The notes below the pieces were generated by a model, which was not told where the DNA came from, made no database searches, and worked only from the letters and a program-made list of their open reading frames with translations. Both the position numbers and the translations under genes were made by a program. Shown piece after piece: positions 1 to 11,544 of a stretch of DNA of 64,000 bases. The stretch's first letter is position 1. Each line of letters begins with the position of its first letter. The DNA comes from Desmodus rotundus (lineage: Eukaryota; Chordata; Mammalia; Chiroptera; Phyllostomidae): positions 175,026,056-175,090,055 of the forward strand of contig NC_071389.1 of assembly GCF_022682495.2 (NCBI RefSeq), written 5' to 3'.

Positions 1-440
1 TTGACCTGTCTACAAGGCAGGGCAAGCTTGTGTTTGTTGAATGTCTGTTCTTCTTCCCATATGCAATCACCTGTTGAAACCCCCAAGGTGTGTTACCTCA
101 CCCCTGGCTTAGGATGTCTTGTATGCCTCTACTCCCCTTTCTATTTTTGAACCTCTCATGCTTGTGGAGTCTCTGACTCTCTCATGTATGCAGGGTTCCC
201 AACCATACATATGTGTTACATTTGGTTAATTTCTCTTCCTAATCTGCCTCATATCTGTTTGATTATTAGACTAGCCAGAAGGACTTTGAGGGTAGAGAAA
301 AATTTGTTCCTCCCCTACAAGGCTCTGAATTATATTATCTTTTACAGGATAGTTGAGTTTTGTGTTGGCAGGCAGTTCAATTACCTGTGGATTAACTTGT
401 TCCTGTATTTAAGATTTGAGTTACTCCTGGATTAAAGCTG
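1..440 (+). mobile_element. LTR-like fragment (ERV-derived), solitary and 5'-truncated by the window
   Basis: The block around 150-300, with repeated ctctcatg/ctctgact words and the ggttccca motif, resembles endogenous retrovirus LTRs as I remember them. It ends with a polyadenylation-like attaaagctg near 432. No primer-binding site, gag, pol or env was seen, so this would be a solo or partial LTR. The open frame 184-435 is incidental. The family is not assigned. Confidence 0.4.
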
Positions 441-1041
441 TTATTCCTTAAGCATGGTCTTTACTTCTAAAATGTTCAGGCTGTTCACAAAGTTCTCTAA
501 ACTCTGGTTAGGCTCCCCTCCAGTGTCTTCCCAGGTCTCAGACCTCTGAAATCTCCCCCTAGCTGTCTCACCCTAGGCAACCGCTTTTTTACTAGGCTTC
601 CCAGAGACTCACCAGACAACGTGCAGCCCAGGAAAAGGCCAAGGTGCCAGTGGCACTTCTCTGCAAATATCTGGGGTTCTCTCTCTGTGGCTGTCCTCTG
701 TGACACTTTGACCTTCTGACCCCAGCTGCATTAGTAGCCCTAGACTCTAACTCTTCCTGTTGTCTGGGCTCCGCTTTCACGGACCCGGGGTCCTCCGAAT
801 GCTCCCAACAAGGAAACGTGGTGAATGTGGGGCAAAACTCAAGTGCACCCTCTCTGTGAGGCCTGCTTTGGTTGTTTCCTTATGCTTCCAAATGGCTATT
901 TTGTATATTTTGTTTAGCTTTTATAGTTGTTTCCCATCAGAGGAAGTCCAATCATGGCCCATATCTGATTTGTCCTTACCTAATATTGAACTAACTCAAC
1001 AATAACAATAAATATCCCCCTTCAAGTAAAAAAAAAAAAAA
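441..1041 (+). mobile_element. Retrotransposon 3' end with poly(A) tail
   Basis: The sequence resembles old mammalian L1-type 3' untranslated sequence as remembered, including the gacccggggtcctc block at 782. It ends in AATAAA (1007-1012), 15 nt before a 14-A run (1028-1041). That arrangement is expected of a reverse-transcribed, polyadenylated RNA inserted on the + strand. The 5' boundary with the LTR-like block is unclear and no open reading frame is preserved. Confidence 0.5.
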
Positions 1042-3454
1042 TCGTTAACAGCAGCAAAATGAGGGAAGGGGTTTGATTCCTTGCTATTAAACTTCAAAAT
1101 GAAACTTCTGAGGAAATAAAAAGCCATGGTATAGACTGCCCTGCCTTCTGGAAGCAGAACTGGTGAGTCGTCAGGTCCTGAATATCCTTTCACACCCGCA
1201 ATGAATGCCTCCAAACTTGTGATGAAAGGAATGAGCGATTATCCTGATCCTTTTGTGACACCAGGAAGGGACAGAGGCAGCAGTGATGATGAAAATGGCT
1301 TAGGGCTCTAAGAAAGAATGAGGGAAGCCACCTCAAGGCTGAACGAATCTTTTCTTTGGAACATTGTCCGATCCCGACTGCCTGCACTAGGTCCTGGTAC
1401 AGGGTCTTTAATAAAACCTCAGAGAAAAGCAGCAGGTCATGGAACCGCTGACAGAGGCTCCACGGAGACGCAGACGACTTCTCCTCTTTGCTGTATCTCC
1501 TCATCTCAGGACGGTAGACAGAGTGAAGTGCACGGGCCTCAGAGGTTCCTTTGTGGAGACAACACACAGGTTTCCCATAAGGTAGGAACAGAGCCAAGGA
1601 CAATGCACTTACTATGTCTCACAGGACATATAGGCGATTAAAAAATAAACAATATAATGTAAGTATAAAATATGTATGAAAAAAGAAGAAAAGGATCATG
1701 AAAAACAAAAGTAGGGTAATGGAAAAATAAAAACAACAAGAATGGAAGAGATAAATATTCTCAATTATACAATACAGGACATGTAAGATCTTCTTGAAAA
1801 CATTACTTAATGAAAAAGTGAAGGTTATAATCAAAATAAAGAATCAGTAATAGAAAAACTGTGGTGAAATAATTAAATTATTGCTTTTAACTAAGTTTAG
1901 ACCACTTTGGGAATTAGAATTACAGAACAAACACAAACATAAATCTTGGTGAAGAATAAATAATACAGAACTAAAAGTAGAGGAGGAAGGAAGAGGGAAT
2001 GAGAGACATAATAAGAGAACTGATTTCTTCCTTTTTAAATAGTAAGAAGTCAAATGATATTGACTAAAACAAATAATTGTTAAATATAAACCATTTAAAT
2101 ATATAAACAACTATACAAATATAAGTAAGTATATGGTTAAATACAATTAATTCATATCTAAGTTCATATAACAAGTTTAACTTTAGAGGAATCTTTAGGC
2201 TAAAATATCTCATGACTGACTATATGTATAAAGACTTAAAGTTCAGTCATCTTTTAAGGTTCACTTTAACTTCTTTATCTTCTGTTTGTGTATTTTTAAA
2301 TTTAAAATAGCTTTTAATTCTTTATTTAGAATATGAGTTAGCTAAACTGTATGACATTTAGCATATCTGTTGACTCAACTATGTCCTCCAGTATCTGGAA
2401 TGATGGTCCTCTTCTGCTAACAACGGTTATTTCAGGTAGTGTGATTTGGGGGGTGCCTTTCAACTTCTTTGTATTTTTTCTACTACTTGAATTATTTACA
2501 ATGAACATGATTAGCAACTATAAACACACACACACATACACACACACATTCTAGTTTTTAATGTTTTGAGGTTATATCAAGTCTTCATCTACTAGTTTTG
2601 TATTCAAAGTTTTAGCGTAAGCCTGAAGCCAGTCTAAGAGACTGAAGGATGACAAGACCTCTCCACAGGAAATTCCTGCCCAGCAAACACATTTGCGAAG
2701 CCGTAAGTGCAGAGTGTTCTCTGTCCTTACTGATCCCTTTTGCTATTTCTGAGACCAAGGAAACACTCCCATTGAATACAGGATACTGTATCCTATATTC
2801 TGAGTACATAGCTTAATGATCTGGATACTGAAGATACAGCACTGGTTTCAGGCTCCAAAACAGCTATTCTTCTCTCTTGCCATAGTACATCCCAAGAATT
2901 GTAGGTTGTACATGCAAATAAATGCTTCCCTAGTAGAGAGAGGAGTGCTGGCCTATGTGGGCTAAGAAGGAAAATAGAGAGAAACAGGTTCCAGAGACAA
3001 CGTCCCAAAGCACTGCTATAAAGAGGACCGGCTTGAGCTCTCTTCAACAATTCCAAGTAGATAAACATGGCAAGGTGGGACTTTCAACTTAAGTCTCTGT
3101 AAATAGGAGATGTATATACCTATTTATCTAGCTACATCTATTTACTCATGGATATTTTGTATTAAATCCTTCCATGATTATGTGGTTGGCTAAAGAAAAA
3201 AGGTAACACGTGAGACCTAAATGTCTTAATGCCACAAATTTCTGTGTAATTGGATTTCTATAACATTCTACATAACCAACCCAGGCAACGCTTTCAGTAC
3301 AGTTGGCTTCAAAGACTTCCTGCCTGCTGGGACATGAAATTTCTCTTCCAGATCTTTCCCCTGAACTTTAGACCCATATGGTCAATTTCTTACTGGTTAT
3401 TCTGTCCTAACTTCAGCATGCAAAGAAAAATCAAATATCCCCCATCACAACTTG
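1042..3454. other. Intergenic sequence, nothing firmly recognised
   Basis: Bases 1042-1610 are moderately GC-rich and contain overlapping open frames on both strands (minus 1190-1603, 137 codons; plus 1318-1641). Neither matches a family I know. Bases 1612-2300 are strongly A-rich on the + strand and may be an eroded L1 remnant. A CA repeat lies at 2524-2549. The rest looks like single-copy intergenic DNA. Confidence 0.4.
2524..2549 (+). repeat. CA dinucleotide repeat (interrupted)
   Basis: This is a short run of CA units with a single TA interruption. Confidence 0.9.
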
Positions 3455-3690
3455 TTATTTCTCTTCATCCATCCATCCAACAACTGAGTTCTGAATGCCC
3501 ACTATGTGTCGGGCATGGCGGTAGAGGCTAGAAATAGAGATACATATGATATATCTCTACATTCAGGACGTCCGGTTTAGTGGAGAAGACTGAGAAAGAA
3601 AAATGACAATAATGTAAACATTATGATGGACAACGGGGTGCTGTTTAACACGGACTCAGGAAATCTGATCCACCTGTATGCTGGGGAGAG
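3455..3690 (+). repeat. Ancient mammalian interspersed repeat fragment
   Basis: A run of catccatccatc leads into the recognisable series of an old mammalian repeat: a 'gaatgcccactatgtg' block, then 'gggcatggcggtagaggct', then 'cattcaggacgtccggtttagtgg'. Diverged copies of the same element appear at 18690, 30120 and 32180. I remember the consensus but am not sure of the family name (L1M or L2 era). Confidence 0.45.
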
Positions 3691-4049
3691 GGGCATAGCC
3701 TAATGATCAGAAAAATCATAGAGGGTAAAACTCTGAGCTTTTTTCAAATAATTAACAGGACAACTTCTGCCCAGGGGGGCAATTCCAACATCTGCCACAC
3801 ATCTTACTGCTCCACTCATCCTGGCCCACACCAGCTGAGTCTCCAGTGGCTGCAGTGAGTCTCCAGGTCAGCACTTGCCTGGACATTGCTCCCACCCCCA
3901 CCCACCCCATTACATCTTTTCCATCAAGGACATAATGAGGGTTGTTCACTTAGCCCTCACCCCTGTCTGCTCTATATTGCAGTGATTTTCTGGAGGCCTC
4001 CTCATATCTTGGTAAGAATGCCCAGATTCTGAAGGGGAAAATACAGCCT

Positions 4050-4215
4050 GGGCGTTTTCTGCCTCTTTGATCATCTTTGGGAAATGCAAGTTTAACCTGT
4101 CTAAAACTCACTTCCTCATCTGAGAAAGACTGGTAATTACGAAACTAGTGCTTACCTCAAGGGAGGGTATACCTATCAAATGAGATGACAGGCGGAAGCA
4201 GGTCCAGAACAGCAC
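4050..4215 (+). repeat. MIR-like SINE fragment
   Basis: The order 'cttcctcatctgagaaa', then a 'gcttacctcaa' block, then 'caaatgagatgaca' follows the 3' half of the MIR consensus. The copy is strongly diverged, as expected of this old element. Confidence 0.45.
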
Positions 4216-4399
4216 AAAAATTAACCATCTTTGGTCGGTTTTGAGCATGATGGAGTATGACTTCAATTAAAATGTAAATACTGATCTGGAAAGGAGGACC
4301 TGAAGCTTTTGGAACTTTCTCAAATATGTAACAATACGTTTTAACTGAATTTAGTACTTATGTCCTTCCTAGCATATCAGAGCTCCCAATCCGGCCTGG

Positions 4400-4532
4400 A
4401 CTTCATTCCAACAAAATACTGGCCTTGGACAAGTTATTGATCCTCTCTTTCAGTTTCCTGTTGGATTTCGCAGGGATAATTAAACGGACCTCAAAGGGAT
4501 GTTGTGAGCATCATTTAAAGTCAGGAATAGAA
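4400..4532 (+). repeat. MIR-like SINE fragment
   Basis: The pattern 'ccttggacaagttattgatcc', 'tctttcagtttcctg', 'gggataat', 'gggatgttgtgagcatcattt' follows MIR closely in order. It lies just upstream of the CpG island. Confidence 0.5.
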
Positions 4533-4629
4533 AAACACCAGGTAGTGATGCTTTCTCACGCAACATTTTAACTAAAGAAAGAGGTCTTTGTGCAAGAACC
4601 TAGAGGCCGGGAACTGAGCAGGGGAATAA

Positions 4630-5250
4630 GGGAAATCTGACTCGGGTGCAGCCAGGAGAAGGCGGATAGTCCACGCTCTCCAGGGGGGAGGCAGCACCGC
4701 TGCAGGAGCGGCCCCTGGCCCCGGTAGGGGGCGCCGAAGCGCCGCACTGCAGCACCCTGGCCGCCGAGCGCCGCGGCCCAGGGCGACTGAGCTCCCGCGC
4801 GTCCTGCCGCAGTCGGGGCGAGCGCCAGCCAGCACACTCTCGCCCGTCCGCCCGCACTTGCTGCCGCCGCAGCAGCTTGCAACTGCGATCGGAGCCCAGT
4901 AACTCGGAAACGCGGCCTGCACCCTGGGCTACGCAGCGTGGGAGGGCTTCACGATCTCGGGGGACCAATTCCGAACTTGCAGGGGGCCGCTGTTCTCCCG
5001 GGCCTGGAGATTGTGAACAGGTGAGTGTCACGCACGTGCCCAGGTGGCTCTTTCGGGACGACTTCCTGCAGACCTTCCGTGTCCCTACACGCTGAGCTTC
5101 TAGGTGGGTCCTCCTGGTCACTGGGCCCCCCAGGAAGGCTCTGGGGCTCGCTGAGAGGGAGATGGGAGCGCCGGCGCCCGGAGTTTGACAGCGCCCTCGG
5201 AGCTGGGACAGAGAGTACCCTTTTGACTTGGGCTGCCTTTGATCTCCAGG
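4630..5250 (+). promoter_or_regulatory. RERG: CpG island, inferred RERG promoter
   Basis: This is the only extended GC-rich, CpG-dense block in the window. It contains many CG dinucleotides and GC-box-like runs, while both flanks are AT-rich. It lies about 3.5 kb upstream of the RERG coding exon on the same strand and contains a strong splice donor, so it is inferred to be the promoter with exon 1. No convincing TATA box was seen, as is usual for CpG-island promoters. The start site cannot be placed from sequence alone. RERG is known to respond to oestrogen, but by eye I see only a single half-site (ggtca, 5116-5120) and no full palindromic element. Confidence 0.75.
4860..5020 (+). other. RERG: RERG non-coding exon 1 (5' end approximate)
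   Basis: A CAG/GTGAGT donor at 5020/5021 lies within the CpG island and matches the consensus closely. Splicing from here to the acceptor at 8483 (or 8423) would join a non-coding first exon to the coding exon. The left boundary is a guess, placed near the CpG-dense core; transcription could start anywhere from about 4650 to 4980. Confidence 0.5.
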
Positions 5251-8200
5251 CTGCAGCAGGTAACCTGCAGTCGCCAGTGGGCTTGTTTGTTTATCATTCC
5301 AGAAACCTGTTGCTTTCGGAGCAGCGCCATAGCCAGAGGTCTTGTACAATTATTCTCACCGTTGTGGGTGCTGCGTCGTAAGATGAGGGAAAATTCCCAG
5401 TGATGAAATCAGGAAAACTTGGTTTCAAAGCAAGAGAAGGAGCAGCCCGAAGAGTGTCTCATTCCCACGACCAGACTAGATTCTTTGCTTCCCCAAACAG
5501 TTGCACTTTATTTTGATGATAAATACAGAAGTTAGAAAAACTATAACCTTATAAAGATGCTTGCTCTTTTTTCCCCCATGAGGAAATGGAAAGCATGGGC
5601 CTTGACAAGTAGTCTTGGGAATGATTTATTATGAATGAAACCTTTCTTTAAATATATTTTTAAATGAGGTCATTAGTGACCTAAATATCATAGGTCTAAC
5701 AGATTGTAAGCTGCTGGAGGTAGCCACTGTTTGTTTTCACTTAGCATAAGCGTAGAATGAATCAATTAATGCATTACTAATAACAGGATTTGGAGGCTAG
5801 CTTCATTTTTTTCTTCTTTCTAAGCTTTCTTTTAGGACTTTTATGTTTAGAGAAAAAAATCACCATTTATCTCTCCAATATCTGGGTGTGGTTTTAGCTT
5901 TAGGAGCGATAGGAACTCAGAAGTTTTTGCCCTAATAAAGCACTGTCTGCATAGAAAGTGAATGGCAGCTTCTACACTCAGCCAGAATATTTCTGCACAA
6001 CATTAAAACAAGTGATTTTTTAGATCCAAGTTATGGAAGGTCTTGGTGTATGAATTATTTTGAACATCAGAAATTTGACAACAGGTCACTTGTTACAACA
6101 ATTTACACATTTATCTGTTTTTTTTTAATCTTTGTCAAATGTAACTTTTCACATTTTCATGTGAGAAATAAAATATTGAAGGATATGTGTTAACTTGTGT
6201 CTTCCATTAAGTCATTTTTCTAAACATGACGTAAGATTGACAATAACCAGCTGTATCTTTATTCAATTATAAATGAAAAAATTAATCCAAACAGTTTTTC
6301 TTTCTTATGTGAAATTCCTATTCCTTTGAGGCCATTTGGGAGTTACTGAAATATTTGACTTACCAAATGTTTTTAAAAATCACATTTGATGGCTACTTTC
6401 ATGAGACATCAATCAGATGGGTAATTACATTGATTTTATGTGCATGGGAATTAACAGTTTTGCACTGTTGTTTATATGAGCTCCAGACACTTGCATGGTC
6501 TATGTTTCCAGAACATGCCTGCCATTCTTAGATAGAATCTACACGGTTAATGTATCTTTATGTATTATGCTTCCGTGAAACTTCTGTGATAAAGCATGAA
6601 ACAGAGAGACCTCTTCTTAATGAGTGCATATAAAATTAAAATAAGGAAATCCTTTTATATTTAGCCGAAATTTGGGACTGGGCACATTACAGATGTTAAA
6701 GCTTCTGGGTTTTGTACTGTTAATGATCACTGAGAAGTTTTTTCATTTGAGGGGGATGAAGTAAACAATAGCTAATGTAAATGTTGACCTTTTCATCTTT
6801 CAGAGGAGGCTCTGGCACTTTGGAAACCAGCACATTCAAAATTTGTTAGGTACAGGTTGATGGCTCAGATATGGAAGGACGAAAATAATTACATGTTAAC
6901 ATCTTTGTAGAAATAATTTTTCGGAAGGATTTTGAGGAGCTGTTTTGAAAATTTGTAGGTGACAAAAAGCTGGCAGGAACACTTAGATAACAAATTTGTG
7001 TTTCAAAATTCTCTTTACAGACTGGAAAAATGGATGAACTGAAGACTGATGTGATTATGTTTAACGAGGATAAAAGTGAAGTCTTGTATCTAGTTTAAAA
7101 CATTGACTGCAGAGGTTCAGAGTGGGCAAGTCTGCAGCTCATGTGGAAGATGCGAGCCTTCCTACATAAGTGGTTGTGCGGCGGTACCACCATAGTGCCC
7201 AGATATGCAATTGGGAAAATCTCAGTGAGCTTTTGCTGGGTCACTTTGTCAGGTCACATCTCACATGGTGACTGCAATGGATGCCACATTTGTAGACTGA
7301 TTAAAATGGCAAGTGCCAGAGGAGAGAGCTGCATATGGTGAAGAGGGATTGTGAGGGTCCAAAAATGAACAACAATGATACCATTCACCCCGTCACGAGC
7401 AAAGGAAGATGCTAGCCCTCATTTCCCTAGAAAGTAGAGTCTAGGATGATGGCAAAGGGTCCTCATAGCTGCTAGGCTACTTGAAATGTTCTGAGCAAAA
7501 GAAAAGAAAAAGCCGACAATGCTCCCCCTTCCCTTCCGTACCTGAAAGTGGTAAACTAGACACAGGGTGGTTGTGGGATGATTGATCATAAGGAGGGGCG
7601 CCTGTGATGGCTGGAGGGTGCTTTGGTTGACCCCAAGGCTCTTTTCAACTTTACATGGTACTAAGAACTTAGGTGTCAGTCCCAAAGCACTCACCTATAT
7701 AAAATGCGCTCACATTGTGTGTGATGTAACCTGCCAAGTGTTAGGACAGTACCATAAACCAATATACTTGAAGTTGTCATAGAAAAGGAATCCAAAGTCA
7801 GGGCATAGCATTTTCTCTTGTGTACCAGGGCATTGTGCCTAGAAAAATATAAAAATATGATCTAAATATTATATATCAATTCCTGGATCATGCGTATCTG
7901 TCACATGACTTGATCATGTGATCTAGTATGAACTGAAATAAAATTTAAACCTTCAAATGCGTGTTCAATTATATTACATTGGGTTGACTAATATGAACGT
8001 ATATGATTTGGCCCAAAGGGAAATAAGGAGTCCCAAATGTGACTCCCCCATCACGTATGTTTGCATCTTGGGTGGTTACAGACACATGGTAAATGCACGT
8101 AGTCACATACTTCAAACTACTGACAGAAACCAATGCCTTCACGAAAATATCCCTTGAGGAAGTACTTTAGAAAATGCTATGGTGAGGGCAAATGCATATG

Positions 8201-8483
8201 CTTTAGAACCAGAACAGACGTTCAGGTCCTGGACCTGTCATTTAATAGTCGAGTAGTTTACAGCAAGTTACTTCAGCCCTCTCGCCGTATTGTGGTAAAG
8301 GTCAAAACGGAAACCGTCGATAAAGCTGAATGGTGGCTGGCAGAGAGGAGATGCTTAGTAAATACTAATCCCTTTCTACAGTCACTTAGGAATTCCTAAA
8401 TCTCTTTTGTTTAAGGGTTGCAGATTTTCAATGACATGGTGAACCCAAAGGCTGGAACCAAAACGATTTTCTCCGCTCTTTAG
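5021..8483 (+). other. RERG: RERG intron 1
   Basis: This 3.46-kb intron lies between the CpG-island donor and the exon 2 acceptor. Its first 230 bases are still CpG-rich. From about 5400 to 8190 it is AT-rich, mostly single-copy-looking sequence in which I recognise no gene, RNA or clear transposon. A MIR-like fragment lies near its 3' end. Several short open frames (for example 7141-7341 and 8133-8399) have no family resemblance and are not called. Confidence 0.55.
8190..8320 (+). repeat. MIR-like SINE fragment in RERG intron 1
   Basis: The order 'tttagaaccagaacag', 'ctggacctgtcattta', 'agcaagttacttcagccct' matches the central MIR order. The 3' half is eroded. Confidence 0.45.
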
Positions 8484-8523
8484 TTTACACGACAGTGAGT
8501 GGAGTTGTCTACCGACACCCAGG
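8484..8523 (+). other. RERG: RERG exon 2, 5' untranslated part (acceptor inferred)
   Basis: The best acceptor just upstream of the start codon is the AG at 8482-8483. It is preceded by a pyrimidine-rich tract, ttttctccgctctt (8467-8480). Using it gives a 101-nt exon (8484-8584) with 40 nt of leader. An alternative is the AG at 8422-8423 after tctcttttgttt, which would lengthen the leader to 100 nt. No stop lies in frame between 8484 and the ATG, so the start call rests on homology and Kozak context. Confidence 0.55.
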
Positions 8524-8584
8524 ATGGCTAAAAGTGCAGAGGTCAAGCTGGCAGTATTTGGAAGAGCAGGCGTGGGCAAGTCAG
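8524..8584 (+). CDS. RERG: RERG, first coding exon (N-terminal 20 residues, P-loop)
   Basis: This exon encodes the N-terminus of RERG, a small cytoplasmic RAS-family GTPase known as an oestrogen-regulated growth inhibitor. The exon gives MAKSAEVKLA followed by VFGRAGVGKS. Residues 13-20 (GRAGVGKS) are the complete G1/P-loop, GxxxxGKS, which binds the nucleotide phosphates and Mg2+. The start lies in a strong Kozak context, with A at -3 and G at +4. The exon ends at TCAG before GTAAGC, a good donor at 8585. The intron is phase 1, with G left as the first base of codon 21; this fits the alanine that follows in RERG. As I remember it, human RERG has isoleucine at residue 11 where this copy has valine, a conservative change. 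The remaining exons (G2-G5 motifs) were not found in the window. The family match is near exact over 20 residues. Confidence 0.93.
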
Positions 8585-8607
8585 GTAAGCCTTGTTGTGG
8601 TGGTTCA

Positions 8608-8610
<3 letters not shown>

Positions 8611-8639
<29 letters not shown>
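8611..8639 (+). repeat. GT dinucleotide repeat next to the RERG donor
   Basis: About fourteen uninterrupted GT units begin 26 nt after the exon 2 donor. An imperfect GC/GT tail follows (gcgcacgcgtgcgagtgtg). In the transcript this is a UG tract of the kind bound by TDP-43 and CELF proteins, and such tracts can influence use of a neighbouring exon. A role here is inference only. Confidence 0.95.
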
Positions 8640-8642
<3 letters not shown>

Positions 8643-8984
8643 ACGCGTGCGAGTGTGCCTTCATCACTGCCTCTCGGGACTGGGCGGGAGGGTGGGTGGT
8701 ATTTCTCACACTCTCATGTGATGTCCTTTTAGATGAAGCCTCTTTTTCTTTATTTAGAACTTTTATTTTGCATAGCCAAATTTTATGTATTCTTTTGCAT
8801 ATTCATGATAAAATAGCTTCATTAATAATACACAAGGCGATGGCCATATCATATGTCTTGGTATTCTGAGGAAGGTTATTAAACAAACCTCCAGAGAAAT
8901 CAGATTGTGGAAATTAAAAATGTATTTGCTCTTTTTTCTCCATATGCAATCCTGAGGGGCCAGTTTTATATCTCATTCATCTCA

Positions 8985-9055
8985 ATATTCTCAGCAACCA
9001 GCACAACGCCAAGCATGTGCTGGGTGCTTAATAAGTACTTGTTGAATAAATACAT
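8985..9055 (+). repeat. L2 3'-end fragment
   Basis: The 'ccagcacaacgccaagca' block followed by 'gtgcttaataagtacttgt' and 'tgaataaat' is the classic L2 terminus. Confidence 0.55.
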
Positions 9056-10189
9056 CTTTATAAGAAATAGAATTGCATTATTGTCCATCACCTGTGAAAT
9101 TGGGGAGGACTGGTGAGAACTTACACCGGCCATGCAAGACAACCAGTGCCAGCGCCTCTGGGATGAATTTAATGATCAAATTCTGGCTCACATTAGGAAT
9201 TCTCGCAGATAATGAAGGTTGTTTTATGCCCCATCTCAGAAGAAAGGGGCTTGCAGGCCTTTGAAACTAAGGGTGACATGGTGGATGTGAAGAGATATCT
9301 AATCTAATTTGAAAAGTATATCTCAGATTTTATCATTCAAGAATGCTAAAGTAGGTGTCGCTCAAATGTCAGGGCAGCCTGACTTTTCAGATAATGTTGC
9401 CTTGACCTCGTACTGGAGAAAAGACCCGTAAATGACCTTGCACATGGAGCTTTGGGTTCTTAGGAGAGGAATCTTAACAGCTGTCTGGGAGGAGTGTGTG
9501 TGTAGAGGCAAACCTGTTTGGGTCATCCGGAATAACAGGTAATCCACATCATCTTAAGCAAACACCCATGAGCAGCGTTTAATTCTGTGACCGGCCTTTC
9601 TTTTCTAACCTGCTCTCTGGTTTAATTTCAGCAGTAAGTCTTCCCTATTCTATGTCTTTCTTTTTTCTTTTACCCTTTCCCTCTGTCACCCTTTTCTTCG
9701 GCTTGCTGCTTGCTCTTGCCTCTGGCAGAAGCCAAGCAAAGAAAATAGATAGTTGGCAAGGCTGAGAAACTGCCGGCCTCCATGAGATTGAAGATAGTTT
9801 AAACCCTCCCCATTGATCACAGTGTTTCCTGATGGCGTGAGAACCTAATTTCTGTAGCTGCTGGAAGGATCTGGGGAACGAGGAAACTGTCCCAGTGAGT
9901 GGAGGGTGAAGGCGAGGGAGTAAGTGGGAGGCCTGAGCTCCAGTAGTGGCTCAGCGAAGTCCTTCAACAGAGAAGGGTTTAGGCCTGAGGCTGACTGTTT
10001 ATTCTTCACTCATTCAAAATTCATCATAGGCGATAAAGCAACGGGGTCTATTAACCTTATATTATTTATCAAAATAAATCTCACATAGTTTGAAAACGTA
10101 AAAATAAAGTATCTGTTGCGAGAACCACTTAGCTCTACATACATTCGTCTCAGAGCAAGCCGTGTACCTCCTGTCAGGGCCAATCCATC

Positions 10190-10745
10190 AGCCTCTGCGT
10201 AGACTCTGGTTTTCTTTGCCTACTCCAAATTGTTTCTTCTCGTTCTCTACCGATCCTTTTTCCTTAATCATTTCTTTGTCCACGTCTCCATCTTTTACTT
10301 TCCTCTAAGCTTATTGAATATAGGCTCTGCCCTTATTGTCTTAACTTATTTTTTTAAGTCCCCTTCATTGCTTAAAACATGGCAAGCTTCCACTGCGACC
10401 TCGCTACAGAAACTGCTTTTGCTAAGGTCCCCATTGATCAACAACCGACAAACGCGATGAACATTTCCCAGTGTTGGACTTCTGTGGCTTCTTGTTATCA
10501 TCCAACACAGTCACTTCTTCTCTCTAAAACTACTTTCTTCCCAGGCTCCCAGGACATCCCACTTTTGGCCTCCCTGCTCCCTCTGCATTTCCCCTAACCA
10601 GCTGCCTTCCTGGGCTGCTCTTCAGGGGTCCGCCTGTCAAGCACCGGGGCTTCCAGGGTTCCATATACCATCCTCTTGTCTTCTCCCTCCATATGCTCTT
10701 TTACTGCTGACGCCAACACCTGCACGCAGACTACAAATTCGGATG
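10190..10745 (+). pseudogene. L2 (CR1-clade LINE) reverse-transcriptase remnant
   Basis: The stretch follows the L2 ORF2 sense strand as remembered: a 'cagaaactgcttttgctaa' block, then 'aaggtccccattgatcaac', then an 'aaaactactttcttcccagg' block, then a 'ctgctgacgccaacacc' block near 10705. The last corresponds to the region of the YADD-like catalytic box, here degraded. Frameshifts break it into open frames at 10230-10460 and 10379-10597. It is an ancient dead copy with no host function inferred. Confidence 0.5.
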
Positions 10746-11544
10746 ACCTTGCTTTTATTTATGCAAAACGCAGAAGTGGAACTTGTTCACTAAAATCCTG
10801 TGGTTCTTTATGAATGAATCTTCTTTAGAATATATACATTCTAGCACTTGGATTTATTTTCATTTAGATAAAAACAACAATGATAGACTATCTGCCTTTA
10901 AACAATTGTCTTTTGTTCATTATTCATACACCGTGTTTTCCTATTTCCACATCACACTGTTTTTCTGAGACCTTGTAACCGCACCTTACATTTTAAATTA
11001 CCACTGGTTTGACTTAAGCATGGGAGACAATTCTGAAACCTTTACCCATAATTGGGTCAAAACAACCACAGAGTACTTCATATCTATCAGCTTTGAAACC
11101 AGACTGTAGCAAGATGGAATCCATGTATATTCTATAAATCTCTGTAAGTTTGGTTATGTAAATGTCTTTGCTTAGTCATCGTACCACATGTTCACCTTCT
11201 CAGCATGCAGACTGTACCAGTCACATTAGTAACTTGTGTTTTGTGTGTCTACAAGAACACAACTGCCACTCTCACTCCCTCACTCCTACGCTTCCATCAA
11301 AGGGGGCATGATCTCTGCAGGGGCTCAAACTATCTGTTTCTCTCCAAACAGCCTGTGCGGAGAGCATTTCTGGGGGGAGGCCAGCTGGAGATCTTGGAGT
11401 GATGGAGCTGATCTCTGATCTGACTTGGGTCTGTGTGTGAATTGCGTCAGAGGCCTCAGGTCGTCCCTGTCCCGTGCACGTCCCCCACACTCAATACCAA
11501 ACTGACTTTGGGTTATATAAGACCCCATTGACCATTTGCTAACA

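Noticed and set aside
5116..5120. Oestrogen-response half-site near the RERG promoter
   Set aside because: A five-base half-site occurs often by chance and no second arm at the right spacing was seen.
4600..5349. Long minus-strand open frame (249 codons) through the CpG island, with shorter frames beside it
   Set aside because: GC-rich sequence has few stop codons, so long frames are expected by chance. The product is Arg/Ser/Pro-rich with no domain, and the strand is opposite to the supported gene.
8495..8869. Open frames in other phases across RERG exon 2 and the GT repeat
   Set aside because: They are shadows of the real coding exon and the GT tract; the reading frame that matches RERG is the one starting at 8524 and it stops being coding at the donor.
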